A stretch of DNA of 64,000 bases from Punica granatum (lineage: Eukaryota > Streptophyta > Magnoliopsida > Myrtales > Lythraceae): the NCBI RefSeq assembly GCF_007655135.1, contig NC_045127.1, positions 9,185,001-9,249,000 on the forward strand, in the 5' to 3' direction. A program made the translations under genes and the position numbers. The notes under the pieces are model-generated. The model made no database searches, was not told the DNA's origin, and saw only the letters and a list, made by a program, of their open reading frames with translations. Below, one piece after another: positions 1-11,420 of the stretch (positions within the stretch are counted from its first letter, which is position 1; each line of letters starts with the position of its first letter).

Positions 1-1164
1 GGTGTCATTTACTAAGAAAAAAAGGCAATTTAGGAAACATAGATTATATTAGATCGAGATTTCAAAGGCCAATTATTTCACCTTTTGCGCATGGATACAC
101 GGGCAGGTTGTTGGATCATGGTGCCCTGCCAGTCCCCCCTCTCAACCTTTGAACTTTCTCGACATTTGTGGATTGTCAATTTCTTTTTTTGAACTTTATT
201 TTCATTTTTGTACTGGAAAAAAAAATATTTTCATTGCTTTTGGCTGGCGAGTAGTTAATTATTACCGGATAACCCCAGAAAAGGAAAATGGATAAAAATT
301 ATCCTTGGCCTAGATTTTCTTCCTAATCCGTTTGGGACAAGAAGAAAGGCAGAGAGCAAATACGACCAAAAACCCAGAAACAGAATCCCCCCCCCCCCCC
401 CCCCCCAACCAAATTGAAGAGCCTCAACCTTGACTTCCTCAATCAAACATTAATCATTCCCAACGGTTGGTTCGCTCTCTTTCCTTCCTCCTCCCTCCTC
501 TGCAAACATTTTCGTCCCTTTCGTTGCTGCATTCAGGGAAGGAATATATATATATATATTGTAGAGATTTGGGTGTGTTCTTGCTTTTTCCCTTGTCTTG
601 CTCTGGTTAGGGTTAAGAGGCGCATTGCCATTACTCAAACAGGGTTGGTGCTGTTTTTATTGAACCATAAAGGGAGTGGTTGGACGAGAGTCGGCCCGGT
701 CTTGTCCCAAAGTTGCTGTCTTTTTTCCAGCAACAACAAAAGAAAAAAAAAAAGAAGAAGATTGTTTTGAAATTGTTGTTCCTTCCCAGGAAAGATTGTT
801 CATTCGTCCGAGGGATTGTAAAAGGGTGTCTGTTGCATTGTAGTATGGAGCCATGGATCCGTCGAAGGGTAGGATTCCGGGGTTGAATTTGATCGAGATC
901 AGGTTCAGAAATCTGCTCTTGACGAGGTAGAAAGAGAAGAAGGGCCGGGGAACGTGCCCCCTCCTCTGTTGCTGCTCTTGTCTTGTCCCTTCGCTTTCCT
1001 TATTTACTTTTTTTTTTTTTTTTGGATGAGTTCTTTCCTTATTTACTGTGAAAGGGGAGAAAAAGGAAATTCCAAATTTATTTTATGTGAAAAATATTTG
1101 TTTTTCCTTTTTCTTTCGAATTAAATGATCGAATTTGGAATCAAAATCAAAGACGTGTTGAGCT
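1..1164. other. Upstream intergenic region with homopolymer tracts
   Basis: No gene recognised. It holds a C20 tract (387-406), a short (AT)n run near 545-559, an A-rich stretch near 740-752 and a T tract near 1010-1023. The open frames here are low-complexity and do not resemble known proteins. Distal CSLC12 promoter elements may lie here but none can be identified. Confidence 0.5.
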
Positions 1165-1341
1165 GTTCCCATCTCCCTCTTCTCTCTCTGTCCTTTCTTT
1201 GCCTTCAAAATCCCTCTGTATATCACTTCTCTCTCTCTCATTCTTCCTATTTCTCCCCCCTTCGTTGCATTGCAAGCTGTAATTGAATGGGAGCATCTTT
1301 TGGACTCATCTCTGTCTAGTCATAATACTACCTTCCTCTCC

Positions 1342-1380
<39 letters not shown>

Positions 1381-1742
1381 ATCTTTCTCTTCTCTCTTTC
1401 TATCTATTTCTTCTGTATTATAAGCTTCTCTCTCTGACCTCCATTGTCACTGTGATCTAGCGAGGAGAGGAGAGACGGACGCCTTGCTCTGTTCCTGCTT
1501 CCACGCGTCTCGCTGCTGTTGTTGATTCATTTCATTGCCCTCCTCCTCCTCCTCGTTCTTCTTCTAGTTCTACCTTCAGAAACAGACAGGGGAAATCCTC
1601 TCGCTCCGACAATGGGGTCAGGCAGATTGTAGCCCCAGAGAGGAGAATCCACTCACGACCCGGGTCTTGATTCCGAATCTTGCGAGGTGGGCTCGTCCTG
1701 TTTTGGCCGACTAGTGAGGAGATCGAAGGGGAGGAATCGGGA
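1165..1742 (+). promoter_or_regulatory. CT-rich 5' leader and core promoter region of the CSLC12-like gene
   Basis: This stretch is strongly pyrimidine-rich, with repeated TCTC runs and a (CT)n microsatellite at about 1348-1375. Such Y-rich tracts are common around plant transcription starts and in 5' leaders. TATA-like candidates are TATTATAA near 1416 and GTATATCA near 1217; neither can be fixed without transcript data. Confidence 0.4.
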
Positions 1743-4700
1743 ATGGCGCCGTCGTTTGATTGGTGGGCGAGTGAGGGACACAAGGGGACGCCGGTGGTGG
1801 TGAAGATGGAGAACCCCAACTGGGCCATGGTCGAGCTCGAGGGCCCCTCCGAGGACGACTTCATCATCTCCCCCCGCCGCAGCGACAAGGCCCGCAACAA
1901 GAACGCCCGCCAGCTCACCTGGATCCTCCTCCTCAAGGCCCACCGTGCCGCCGGCTGCCTCACCTCCCTCGCCGCCGCCGCCCTCGGCCTCGCCTCCGCC
2001 ATCCGCCGCCGCGTCGCCTCCGGCCGCACAGACCACGACGACGACCAGGAGCCCGCCGAGGGTGCCGAGCCCTCCACCTCAGCGGAGGACGCCCGTGAGG
2101 TCGAGAACCCGGCCCTCAAGTCGAGGTTCTACTCCTGCATAAAGGTCTTCCTCTGGGTCTCCCTCATCCTGCTAGGGTTCGAGGTCGCCGCCTACTTAAA
2201 GGGCTGGCATTTCGGCTCCGTCCCGCAATGGCAGTACCTGCTGGCCGCTCCTCTCGGGGTGAAGGACGCCTTCAACTCGCTGTATTCGCGGTGGGTCCTG
2301 ATTCGGGTGGAGTACCTCGCTCCGCCGTTGCAGTTCCTTGCCAGTGCCTGCATTGTGCTCTTCCTAATCCAGAGCATGGACCGGCTTGTCCTGTGCCTGG
2401 GCTGCTTCTGGATCCGGTTCAAGAAGATCAAGCCTGTCGCCAAACCGGTCGGGGCCGACCCCGAGTCCGGCCAGTCCGGGTACTTCCCCATGGTCCTGGT
2501 CCAAATTCCCATGTGCAATGAGAAGGAGGTACAAAATTTCTACCTTTCCAGCTTGATCTTGAACTCTTAAAACCCAATTTCGCTTAAAAACCGAGTTCGA
2601 CCAAAGACCCGGGAAATCGCATGATGTTGGTGCATAATCTCGTGTTTTGTTTGCGTGTTTGTGGTGGGTGGGGAGCAGTCAATGATGATACCATTATGTA
2701 TCCACGATTCGGTCTAATAGCAATAGTAACTTGTTTACTAGGATTGAATCTAATTAATTCCATCTTTTGGCCCTAAAGTGCTCCTTTTTGCTTGCTAGAA
2801 ATGGTCATATGATGATGATAGCGGTATTGATTATGCGCAATTTTGTTCCAGGTGTATCAGCAATCAATTGCTGCCGTGTGCAACTTGGATTGGCCGAAGC
2901 CGAGTTTGTTGATTCAAGTCCTGGATGACTCGGATGATCCCATGACGCAGCTGCTGATTAAGGAGGAAGTGCAGAAGTGGCAGCAAGAAGGGGCCAACAT
3001 AGTGTACAGGCACCGTGTAATTAGGGATGGTTACAAGGCAGGCAATCTGAAGTCTGCAATGAACTGCAGTTACGTCAAGGATTATGAGTTCGTCGCCATT
3101 TTCGATGCCGACTTTCAACCCACCCCGGACTTCCTAAAACGGACCATCCCTTACTTCAAGGTATGTGCTCGAACCTGTCTCGGGTAGTTACCATTTTAGG
3201 CATTTGTCGGAAAGACTATTTCCGAGAAATACTATTATTTGATATCCCAAATAAATTCAGGTAAAAATAGTTCATCACTTGATGGATCTATATAAATATA
3301 CGGTTTCATCCCATTGAATTGTTAAGAATTGGTAAATTAACAAATACCAGTAAACAGTAATTTATGCGAAGTTTGTAGAATTTATATGCGTTGATATTTC
3401 TAAAAAGAACTGGAACTTGCTGGTTTTTCAGAATCAAAATGAACCTTGTTGCTTGTACAGTTCTTGGAAGTTACTCATGCTGCTAACATTTGGGGGAATT
3501 CATCAAGTAGGAACTGTTTTTCTGTGATAACTGACATCCAACACTTATGCAGGACAACGAGGAAGTTGGGCTTGTACAAGCGAGGTGGTCATTTGTGAAC
3601 AAAGATGAGAATTTGCTGACTAGGTTGCAGAACATTAACCTCGCCTTCCACTTTGAGGTGGAGCAGCAAGTGAATGGCATTTTCATTAATTTCTTTGGGT
3701 TCAATGGGACGGCGGGTGTTTGGAGGATTAAGGCATTGGAGGAATCAGGCGGTTGGTTGGAGAGGACAACTGTCGAGGACATGGACATAGCTGTCCGAGC
3801 CCATCTCCATGGCTGGAAGTTCGTATTTCTCAATGATGTCGAGGTATTAATCACAGTTTAAACTTCTGACTAACATAAGAGTACAGGACTCCAAAATTAA
3901 TAGATGCTAAAAATATCTTCCTATTTGTTTGGTGTGTTTTAGTGCCAATGTGAGTTGCCAGAATCTTATGAAGCCTACAGGAAACAACAGCACCGATGGC
4001 ATTCTGGCCCTATGCAATTGTTCCGGCTATGTTTGCCTGATATCATTCGATCCAAGGTAATTCATTTCTCAAATCTATAGAAGAGTTTATCGTTCATTAC
4101 TTATATGGTTTGATCAAATTTGCACATTTGGCATTTGTCTTCATCTGCATTTTGTTCCAGAGAACTCAAAAAGGTTTTCCATCTCTCTTTCCCCGAACAG
4201 CAAGAGTGAACACCCCTTTTCCTCGTTTTTTCTCTCTTTCTCATGAACACAAACACATACAGCTGAAGAATTTTTTTCGGTTCTTCAGACTTGAACATTA
4301 CATTTGGAATTCAAATTCTGCATTCTTTAAATTTTTCATTTGACTTTATTTGTCTTGATGCTATTGCAGATCAGTGTCTGGAAGAAATTCAACCTCATCT
4401 TCCTGTTCTTCTTGCTTCGGAAACTGATCCTGCCCTTTTACTCCTTCACTCTCTTCTGCATAATCTTACCAATGACAATGTTTGTCCCCGAGGCTGAGCT
4501 CCCAGCGTGGGTCGTTTGCTACATCCCTGCCACCATGTCCTTCCTTAACATCCTTCCTGCGCCGAAATCATTCCCCTTCATCGTCCCCTATCTTCTTTTC
4601 GAGAACACCATGTCAGTCACCAAGTTCAATGCAATGATCTCGGGCCTGTTCCAACTTGGGAGTGCATATGAGTGGGTCGTGACCAAGAAATCAGGGAGGT

Positions 4701-4999
4701 CCTCTGAGGGTGATCTTGTGGGCCTCGTCGAGAAAGAGTCCAACAAGCACCAGAGAGGGGTCTCAGTACCCGACCTTGAGGAGATGAAAGAGGAGATTAG
4801 GCAACAAGAACAGAGGGCTTCTCGGAAGAAGAAGCACAACAGGATCTACTTGAAGGAACTCTCGTTAGCTTTCCTTCTTCTCACGGCCTCGGCAAGGAGT
4901 CTCTTGTCCGCTCAGGGGATACACTTCTACTTCTTGCTGTTCCAGGGGATATCATTCCTTCTTGTCGGGCTAGACTTGATCGGTGAGCAGGTTGAGTGA
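1743..4999 (+). CDS. CSLC12: CSLC12-like xyloglucan beta-1,4-glucan synthase (5 exons)
   Basis: Exons are 1743-2528, 2852-3160, 3553-3843, 3943-4056 and 4370-4999. All introns are GT-AG and phase 0, giving about 709 aa. The start was chosen because the N-terminus (MAPSFDWWA, then [14 protein letters not shown]) matches the CSLC12 subgroup, and Arabidopsis CSLC12 has a similar length. This is a GT2 processive glycosyltransferase: DDSDD near residues 287-291, DAD at 347-349, TVED at 438-441 and QQHRW at 477-481. Hydrophobic segments lie near residues 130-150 and 190-212, and several more follow the catalytic domain in the last exon. Family knowledge: CSLC proteins sit in the Golgi membrane and make the glucan backbone of xyloglucan, working with xyloglucan xylosyltransferases. 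The C-terminus ([15 protein letters not shown]) is intact and no key residue is missing. The CSLC12 versus CSLC8/CSLC4 assignment rests on remembered similarity; the CSLC family itself is secure. Confidence 0.95.
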
Positions 5000-7884
5000 G
5001 ATCAGTTAGGGAATTGTTGAAATTGTAGGATGAATTGTGAACAGACGTGAATATGAGTGAATATTATTACCGGGCACAAGGCTCGTTGTGGGGGGAAAGA
5101 AGGTTGTAGAGACGAACATGAGCGATGAGTCAGAGGGTCGATACTTTTCCTCATCGAATCCCTCAGAAATTCCCGTTCTTTACGAGCCCACCCTGAAGTA
5201 TACAAGAAAGAGGAGTATGTCTCGGTTAGACAGAAGATTTGGACAGTTGTCATAGAGACAAGAAGCAGGGGGCAGGTACATTTAGAGATTGGTCTGGCTT
5301 TTTTTTCTTAGTTTGTAAGATTTTCTTCATTCTGTTCATCTTCTCCCTTTCCTTAGCTTTCTTTTGATTCTTTTGTTTTTAAGTCGATTCTTTTGTAAGA
5401 AGAACTACTCTACCAAGTAATATCTATATAAAGGAGATTTCACTTGCCAGTTCGGTTCATCCCGACATCTGCTATCCTTGCTCTTCATCTTCCAAAGATT
5501 CATTAGTTTGCTGCGGGCCAAGATTATTGTTCTTCCGGGCAGGTGAACTTTACCGGAACTGCAGTATCAAATGCTTTTCCAAACTGGGTCGCCATGGTAG
5601 CCCTGTAAGTTTGAGCTTCGAGAAGAGCGCTTTGAGATTGAGTCGAAATTGAATCCAGGAGTGAATTTACCCATCTTCAGCTGCCACTTCCATTTCTGCC
5701 TGTTTCTCCCAATTATTTCCAGTTCTTTTGTGGCCTTTTGTTACATACCGTAGTTTGTTGTAAACTGTGTCCCGTCTTTCTTCATTTTTCATCGGAAAGA
5801 GGAAATTATCCGACTCCCTGTAGGTCTCATGGTCTGTTATGTCAGAAATCAATCAGACAGCTAAAGAATGTTTTTTACCCATGTGCTCTTTCTATATGCA
5901 TGAGCATGTGAAAAACAGTCTTCTTCTTCTTCCCTGTCTGATTGATGAGAAGCTCTGTGTGAAGTCTCTCCAGAAGCAAAGCCATGACCACGTCCTGAAC
6001 GTCGGCGTCCAAGCTTATGCTCTGATGCCCCGTCTTTTCGATTACATACAGCTCTTGAATTATGACAATTACATCTTACAGCCTAGAAGCCCAATTGCGC
6101 ACCTGCTTCATCCATGGACACGAGCAGAATGATGAACTCTTTTGCTTAGGAAGAACTCTTACATGATAAAAGAACATGATCATAGAAAAGCAATCTTGAG
6201 TGGCCCGAACTGGCTAGAAATTCTGCAGGAACGAATGAATGAATATATAAATAAGTAGAAATAGTACACGTGCTCATGCAAGATATTAATGGCTGAATTA
6301 AGCTGGTCTACATAGAAAAAGATTATTAGGAGGGCATTTAAAGTGATGTGGGGATGGATAGATGGATGGAACTCATCTTCATAATAATCATATCATTAAA
6401 GCCTTAGCCCTTAGGTAAGGAAGTGAAGTCATAAAGAAACAGATGCAATGCCACATGAAACTGTCCCTTCCTTCTTTCTGTTAGGTCTTTCCTCTCTCTT
6501 CTTCCTTATCTTTTTTTTTTTGGTGGGGGTGGGGGTGGGGGTAAGAGAGACAGGGAGAGGGCTGTGACCTTCTTTGTTGCCTCATTCATTTGGTGAGATG
6601 GGATTTATTTTAGGGCTCACCATGATTTATGGTGAGGGAGCAGGGCAGGGCAGGACAGGACCACCTCCTATGGTCTTCACTCCAACCTGTTCTTCATTTT
6701 CGCATATATTTATGTGACCCATCCGAAAAAGAGCAAAAAAAAAAAAAAAGTGCATGGTAGATCCAGCGATGACCGACAACGTTTACACTATATGTCGGTG
6801 GCCTGACCTGCAGTTAGAATCGAGAGTTATAAAACCCGATGCCACGTTCCTTGATAGTTGATTTCCATCGCTATACATTTTGGCAGGAGACGGTTCTTAT
6901 CATCATAATTGGTCTAAGTTCCACGGGCTGCCGGGTACGCATGTGACGGGCTGTTGCTATAGCAGTTCCTTAGATATCGATCCACCGGTTTTAATGGACG
7001 ACGGCAGGGCCCAGTGGATTGCATTATGGATTGAGTGTCAGTTTGATTCTGCAGTTAGAAGATCATAAATTGTCTGAGAAACACAAAAGCATTTTGACTC
7101 TGACATTGGGAGGCATACTCTGTAATAGATGGGCTAATGTTATCTGAGACAGTTTTCCACATTTATTTTCCATTTTCCCAGGTTTAGGTTTCTTGAACCA
7201 TTCGACTTCATTATGTTCTGCTGTTTGTTGAAAAAGGAAGCACTCTATGGTTCCGGAGCAGGACCCTTCAAGCGTCCAGGAACCGTTGGACGCGAGGACC
7301 CTTGTAGTAGGGGCTGCCCCTTCTTAAATGGTTTCCGGGACCCCAGATGGTCCGGGTTGGGGGACCGTAAAATTTTCCTAGTCGAAAATTCCACTGACGT
7401 GAATTGAAGGCCATGAGGCTTTGATGGGTGAAATGGCTGTTAGTTTCAGAATGTTCTAATATCAGAGCCCACAGCATCACTACACAAGTATAAAGCACAG
7501 ATTTTGCTTTTTAGTCTACATCTACTTTTCTTTGTTCGGTTATGCGCGAAGTTACAGTTTTCTAATAAATAGCACATACCGTCGTCACAGAATTAAGACA
7601 ACTAAATACATAATAAATCTTCACTCAACAATCGGGATTCAGTCTCCGCTGTCCAATTATACATGACAATCTGCTAGATTTCCATGTAATTTTCTTCAAC
7701 TAAAACTTTGAAGAAACACACAATTAGGAGCTGATAAAATCTGTACAGCCCTTCCTTTTCTTCCTTCTTTTTGTCCCTTTTAATAACTCCCTCATCCTCC
7801 GAACCAAATCTGCAGTCAGCTTGAAATATCAGAAACTGTTAACAGGAAAGAATTAGACCACCCTATTGCCTTGTCGTCCGGAAT
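5000..7884. other. Convergent intergenic region between the CSLC12-like and bHLH74-like genes
   Basis: The proximal part, to roughly 5450, is probably the CSLC12-like 3' UTR. No other gene is supported; the frames at 5839-6132 and 6880-7068 match nothing I recognise. A G-rich motif at 6522-6541 (four G runs) could form a G-quadruplex. A moderately GC-rich patch at about 7250-7390 contains short inverted GGTCC/GGACC motifs and may be a decayed repeat. Confidence 0.5.
6522..6541 (+). repeat. G-quadruplex-type motif
   Basis: Four guanine runs separated by single T residues (GG T G5 T G5 T G5) follow a T11 tract. Short one-base loops are the classic arrangement for a stable G-quadruplex. It lies 1.5 kb past the CSLC12-like stop codon, so any role is speculative. 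Confidence 0.5.
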
Positions 7885-10111
7885 TCACTGCTCTGGCTTT
7901 AATCTCCCTGTCAAGAAATACCGAGTCTCATGTCACTACACGAACCTGATGAATTGAATGCCAAATATTGAAATTGAATGGAGTTTAGAGGATTACCATT
8001 TTGTTTCAATAGGTCATGAGCCGAATTGGAGTCAAAGCCCATCTGAAAGAGAGTTTGGAGTTCATTATCTAAGGGTCCCTGTGAAACGAGAAGAAGAGAG
8101 AGACATGAGCACAGGCTGCATAAATTAGGCTTCATTATTATCTTTTAGTTTGGATAAGTTGGACTCATGAAATGGTAATACAACAGAAACTATTCTCTTT
8201 GGTACTGTGGCTGGAGTAATTATAGGGATCCTTTATTGACGAACCTGAGGCAAGGGAGGGTACTGGCTCGTGCTGGGCAAAGCGCCTTGAAGGATTCCCG
8301 GGGCATTACTGTAAGGGAGTGGCAGGCCGGTCCCAGGACCCAGTCCACGAGCTAGTGCGTCTCTTCCACGTGCTTGGAGAATCTGAGCACCCGAAAATGA
8401 CAATCACATTTTATGAGAAATCAGTGACGTTAAGTGTTGAACAGGGTTGATTTGCAAGTGTGTTAGTCTTTCACTTACTTCTTTGGACAGAACCCTTTCC
8501 AAGTCGATGCTCAGATCTGGAAGTAGAGTGGCAAGTTTCATGGACAGGAACTGCAAAAGAGAATAGATTACTATGCTGTCAGCAGCTTATTTCAGGTTTG
8601 TTACAAAGGAACGAAAACTGAATTCACTGAAATTGCATAAAAAGAAATGGCCGTATCGGCCTATCGGGTATGGCCAAATCCTATTTGGCGATGGCTATCA
8701 ATATCGTTATCTCAACTGGTTAAATATGTATCATTCCAGGGACATTGCTCTTTCACCAAGATAAACGTAAAACCCAATACGATCCTAAATCACACACTTG
8801 CCACAGATTTTACAATAAGACACGATAACAAGAAGCTGCTAGAATATTCTGAGCTTCTGGGACCATACCTCAACTTGTTGTTGCAATGACTGCACATAAT
8901 TAATGATTTCATCAAGCATCACCGCCTTCCCAGTAATCTAATTCAAAGACATGACAAAGTTAATAACAGCCCATATTCAGCAATAAAACAATTACAAGCT
9001 ACTATAAAGCAGGAGCTGCTCTAGTCTAGTCACCTTATTACATCCTGGGACGAGTTCCTGGAGCATTCTCATCCTCTCACTAATCTTCTCTCTTCTCACC
9101 TGACAGCAGCAACAATTTGGAGGTAAAGACTAAAATCCCAAGTCTTCAAAGAATTGCATGGATTCAGTAGATCAAGAATTTGTATATTACCCTTTCTGCG
9201 AGGCTGTGACTGTTTGTAGCTTGGCCTCTCCGGGCACGCACGTGAATGTAATTTTCCTTGGGTGGTTCTTGGCTATTAGAGTCATCTTTAGTTTGCTTGC
9301 CTCGAGAATTTGCGCTCTCAGTCTGCTCTATCTTCTGTTTCTTTTCATTCTGATCTTTTTGAACATCAGAAGTATCTCCTGAATGATCCTGCCGCGGCTC
9401 CCCTTCAGTATTCTGTAGCACAAGGTAAACAAGAAATTATCATCCAAACCAAAGCAATATCGCGCAAAATCACATCAAAAAAAGAAGAATGGTGAGAAAT
9501 CTGAGTTCTGTTACAGCACTTTAAGTAACTAAGCTGACCTTGTTTGGGTCATATGGAGAGCTCGAGTCGGGCGTGCGCTTTCTTCTCCTTTCAGTGGAAG
9601 GAGAACCCATGGCCTCACCTTCTGTGTTCCGAGTCCCTTCAATAGCACTGTCTCCAACATTTGAAGCATAATTTGGCCCTGGATTAGCAACTGGACCACT
9701 TTGGGGCAGCCCGACGGGGCCCACCATATCGGACAAGCCTCGGCTCACGAAACATGGGGCCCTTGGTACCATATCGATGAAACTTGAATCTGGGGGTGGA
9801 TAATGAGCCAGATGTGGGGGGATTCCTTGATTTTCCCAGAGGGGAAGAGGAGGAAAAGGAAAACTGGCAAAGTCCCGGTGAGGAACAACTGGCGGGCACC
9901 CGAAATTCTGGTGGTTCTGGGTCATAGAAGAAAGTGGGTCCCAACCGAAGCCGAAGAAAGGATCGTGATGCACGTTCGCGGGTTTAGGAATCATGGCCAT
10001 TGAGCTCATTGCCATCATTGAGGCTTCCTGAGATATTGGGTTGGACTCACGATTCGTGACAGCATTGCCTACCTGTTGGAACCCCATATCTCCACCATCA
10101 CAAGCTTCCAT
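7885..10111 (-). CDS. BHLH74: bHLH74-like basic helix-loop-helix transcription factor (8 exons)
   Basis: In transcript order the exons are 10111-9539, 9412-9191, 9099-9034, 8937-8869, 8550-8479, 8382-8245, 8078-7997 and 7907-7885. All junctions are GT-AG and in frame, giving about 414 aa. The bHLH domain runs from about residue 250 to 315: [17 protein letters not shown], then [20 protein letters not shown], then the [20 protein letters not shown] helix. H260, E264 and R268 are the H-E-R residues of G-box (CACGTG) binders. The C-terminus matches the bHLH74 tail: YPPLPQ, then [13 protein letters not shown], then a 23-nt last exon encoding GRLKPEQ. The start [11 protein letters not shown] resembles the bHLH74 N-terminus. 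The N-terminal 190 residues are Pro/Met-rich and poorly conserved. Subfamily knowledge: nuclear, dimeric, related to the CIB/BEE group in growth and flowering. BHLH74 is the best match; the close paralogues bHLH49/62/78 are less likely. Confidence 0.93.
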
Positions 10112-11420
10112 GTTTTCAACTCAGAAAACACAAATCTAAGGTAGGAACTGGGGAGTGGAAAGGAACACTTGAGGGTGAAGAAAACTAGGATATAATAATG
10201 GAAAGGTGTAAAGTGGGTTTTGACCAGAACTAGCTGGTAAGGTGAAATCTCCTGCAGGGCTCAACAAGAAGGAAGCAACTTTGGGCAGCTTTATAGAATT
10301 GAGAAACCAAAAGGAAAAGTTGGCACCTCTCCCTCTTCTCCCTCACAACTCTTTAACTCTCTTACTCTCTGTCAATTCGATTGCAGCAGCATCAGGTAGA
10401 GAGACAACACACAAAGTTAAAAGGACATAATCCCACATATCAGGCACAATATCTGCAGGGCACAAGCTACTACTTGCCCCTTGTAATAAGTTCTATTCTT
10501 TCGAAAAAGGGGGGATAAAAGAAGAAAACTCGGGATCAAGATTCAAGCCCCTCCCCCCAACTGGAAAGAGGTAAAGAAATGCCTCCCAGGGACAAGAAAG
10601 TGAACCTTTCAGAGCATAAAGTACAGCCAGAGGAACAATGGCATTAGGTGAACAACAGCTCAATAAAGCAGATTCCCTTTCCCTTCTTCTTCTCCTCCTC
10701 CTCCTCCTCCTCCTGCTGCCAATTGATGAACTCAAAGACCCAAAATTCACATGCTCCAGCAGAGACCCAGTACCGCAATCATCATTATCAAACGGAAGGA
10801 GCTGCTAATTTGGGGACTTGTAAAAGGTAATGAAGTGACAAACAGACAACTGACCGGTTCTTTAAGTCTCAGGGAGGAGAGGAGAGCCCCGGGAATTTGG
10901 GGATAAAGGGCAAATTTTGCAGAGACCCTTTTGGAGATTCTCCGCTGATGGGTACCCCAGAAACGGCTAAAAGAGCATCTCAGGCTCTGAGCTTGAATTG
11001 TGCAACGACTGAAATGTGTGCAGAGGCTCAGCTTCAGCTCACTACCCCCACCTAAATTAGGAAACTGGATGAAAACTGCCCTCTTTTAATGCTCTGCTGC
11101 ACAAATTCCACCACCAACAATAACAAGGGTATCCTTAATTCAAATTCTTCAGAGGCCTGGGGGGAGCAGTGATGATGAGGAAGAATGAATGGATGGATTA
11201 GATGCAACAGTGAAAGAGACAAACAAAAGCTTAGAGCTTAATTCACTTCAACTTAACAGAGAAGGGGGGGACACAGAGAGAGACCCTTTTTATTTTAAGG
11301 GACAGACACTAACCTTAACTACTCTTGCCAACTGCTCCTTGTTAATGTTATGTAATGTAATGTAATGTAATTATTACAGAACCTAAAGCAAAGCAATTAG
11401 CAAGCCTCTCTCTCCCCCTC
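10112..11420 (-). promoter_or_regulatory. Presumed 5' leader and promoter of the bHLH74-like gene
   Basis: On the minus strand this stretch lies upstream of the bHLH74-like start codon. It contains a (GGA)n/(TCC)n tract at about 10685-10712, a (TGTAA)n pentanucleotide repeat at about 11345-11372, and GA/CT-rich runs near 11272-11285 and 11405-11430. A 5' UTR intron is possible but cannot be placed. No TATA box stands out. Confidence 0.3.

Noticed and set aside
1532..2119. 195-codon minus-strand frame opposite CSLC12 exon 1
   Set aside because: Shadow of a GC-rich coding exon; the + strand frame is the conserved one.
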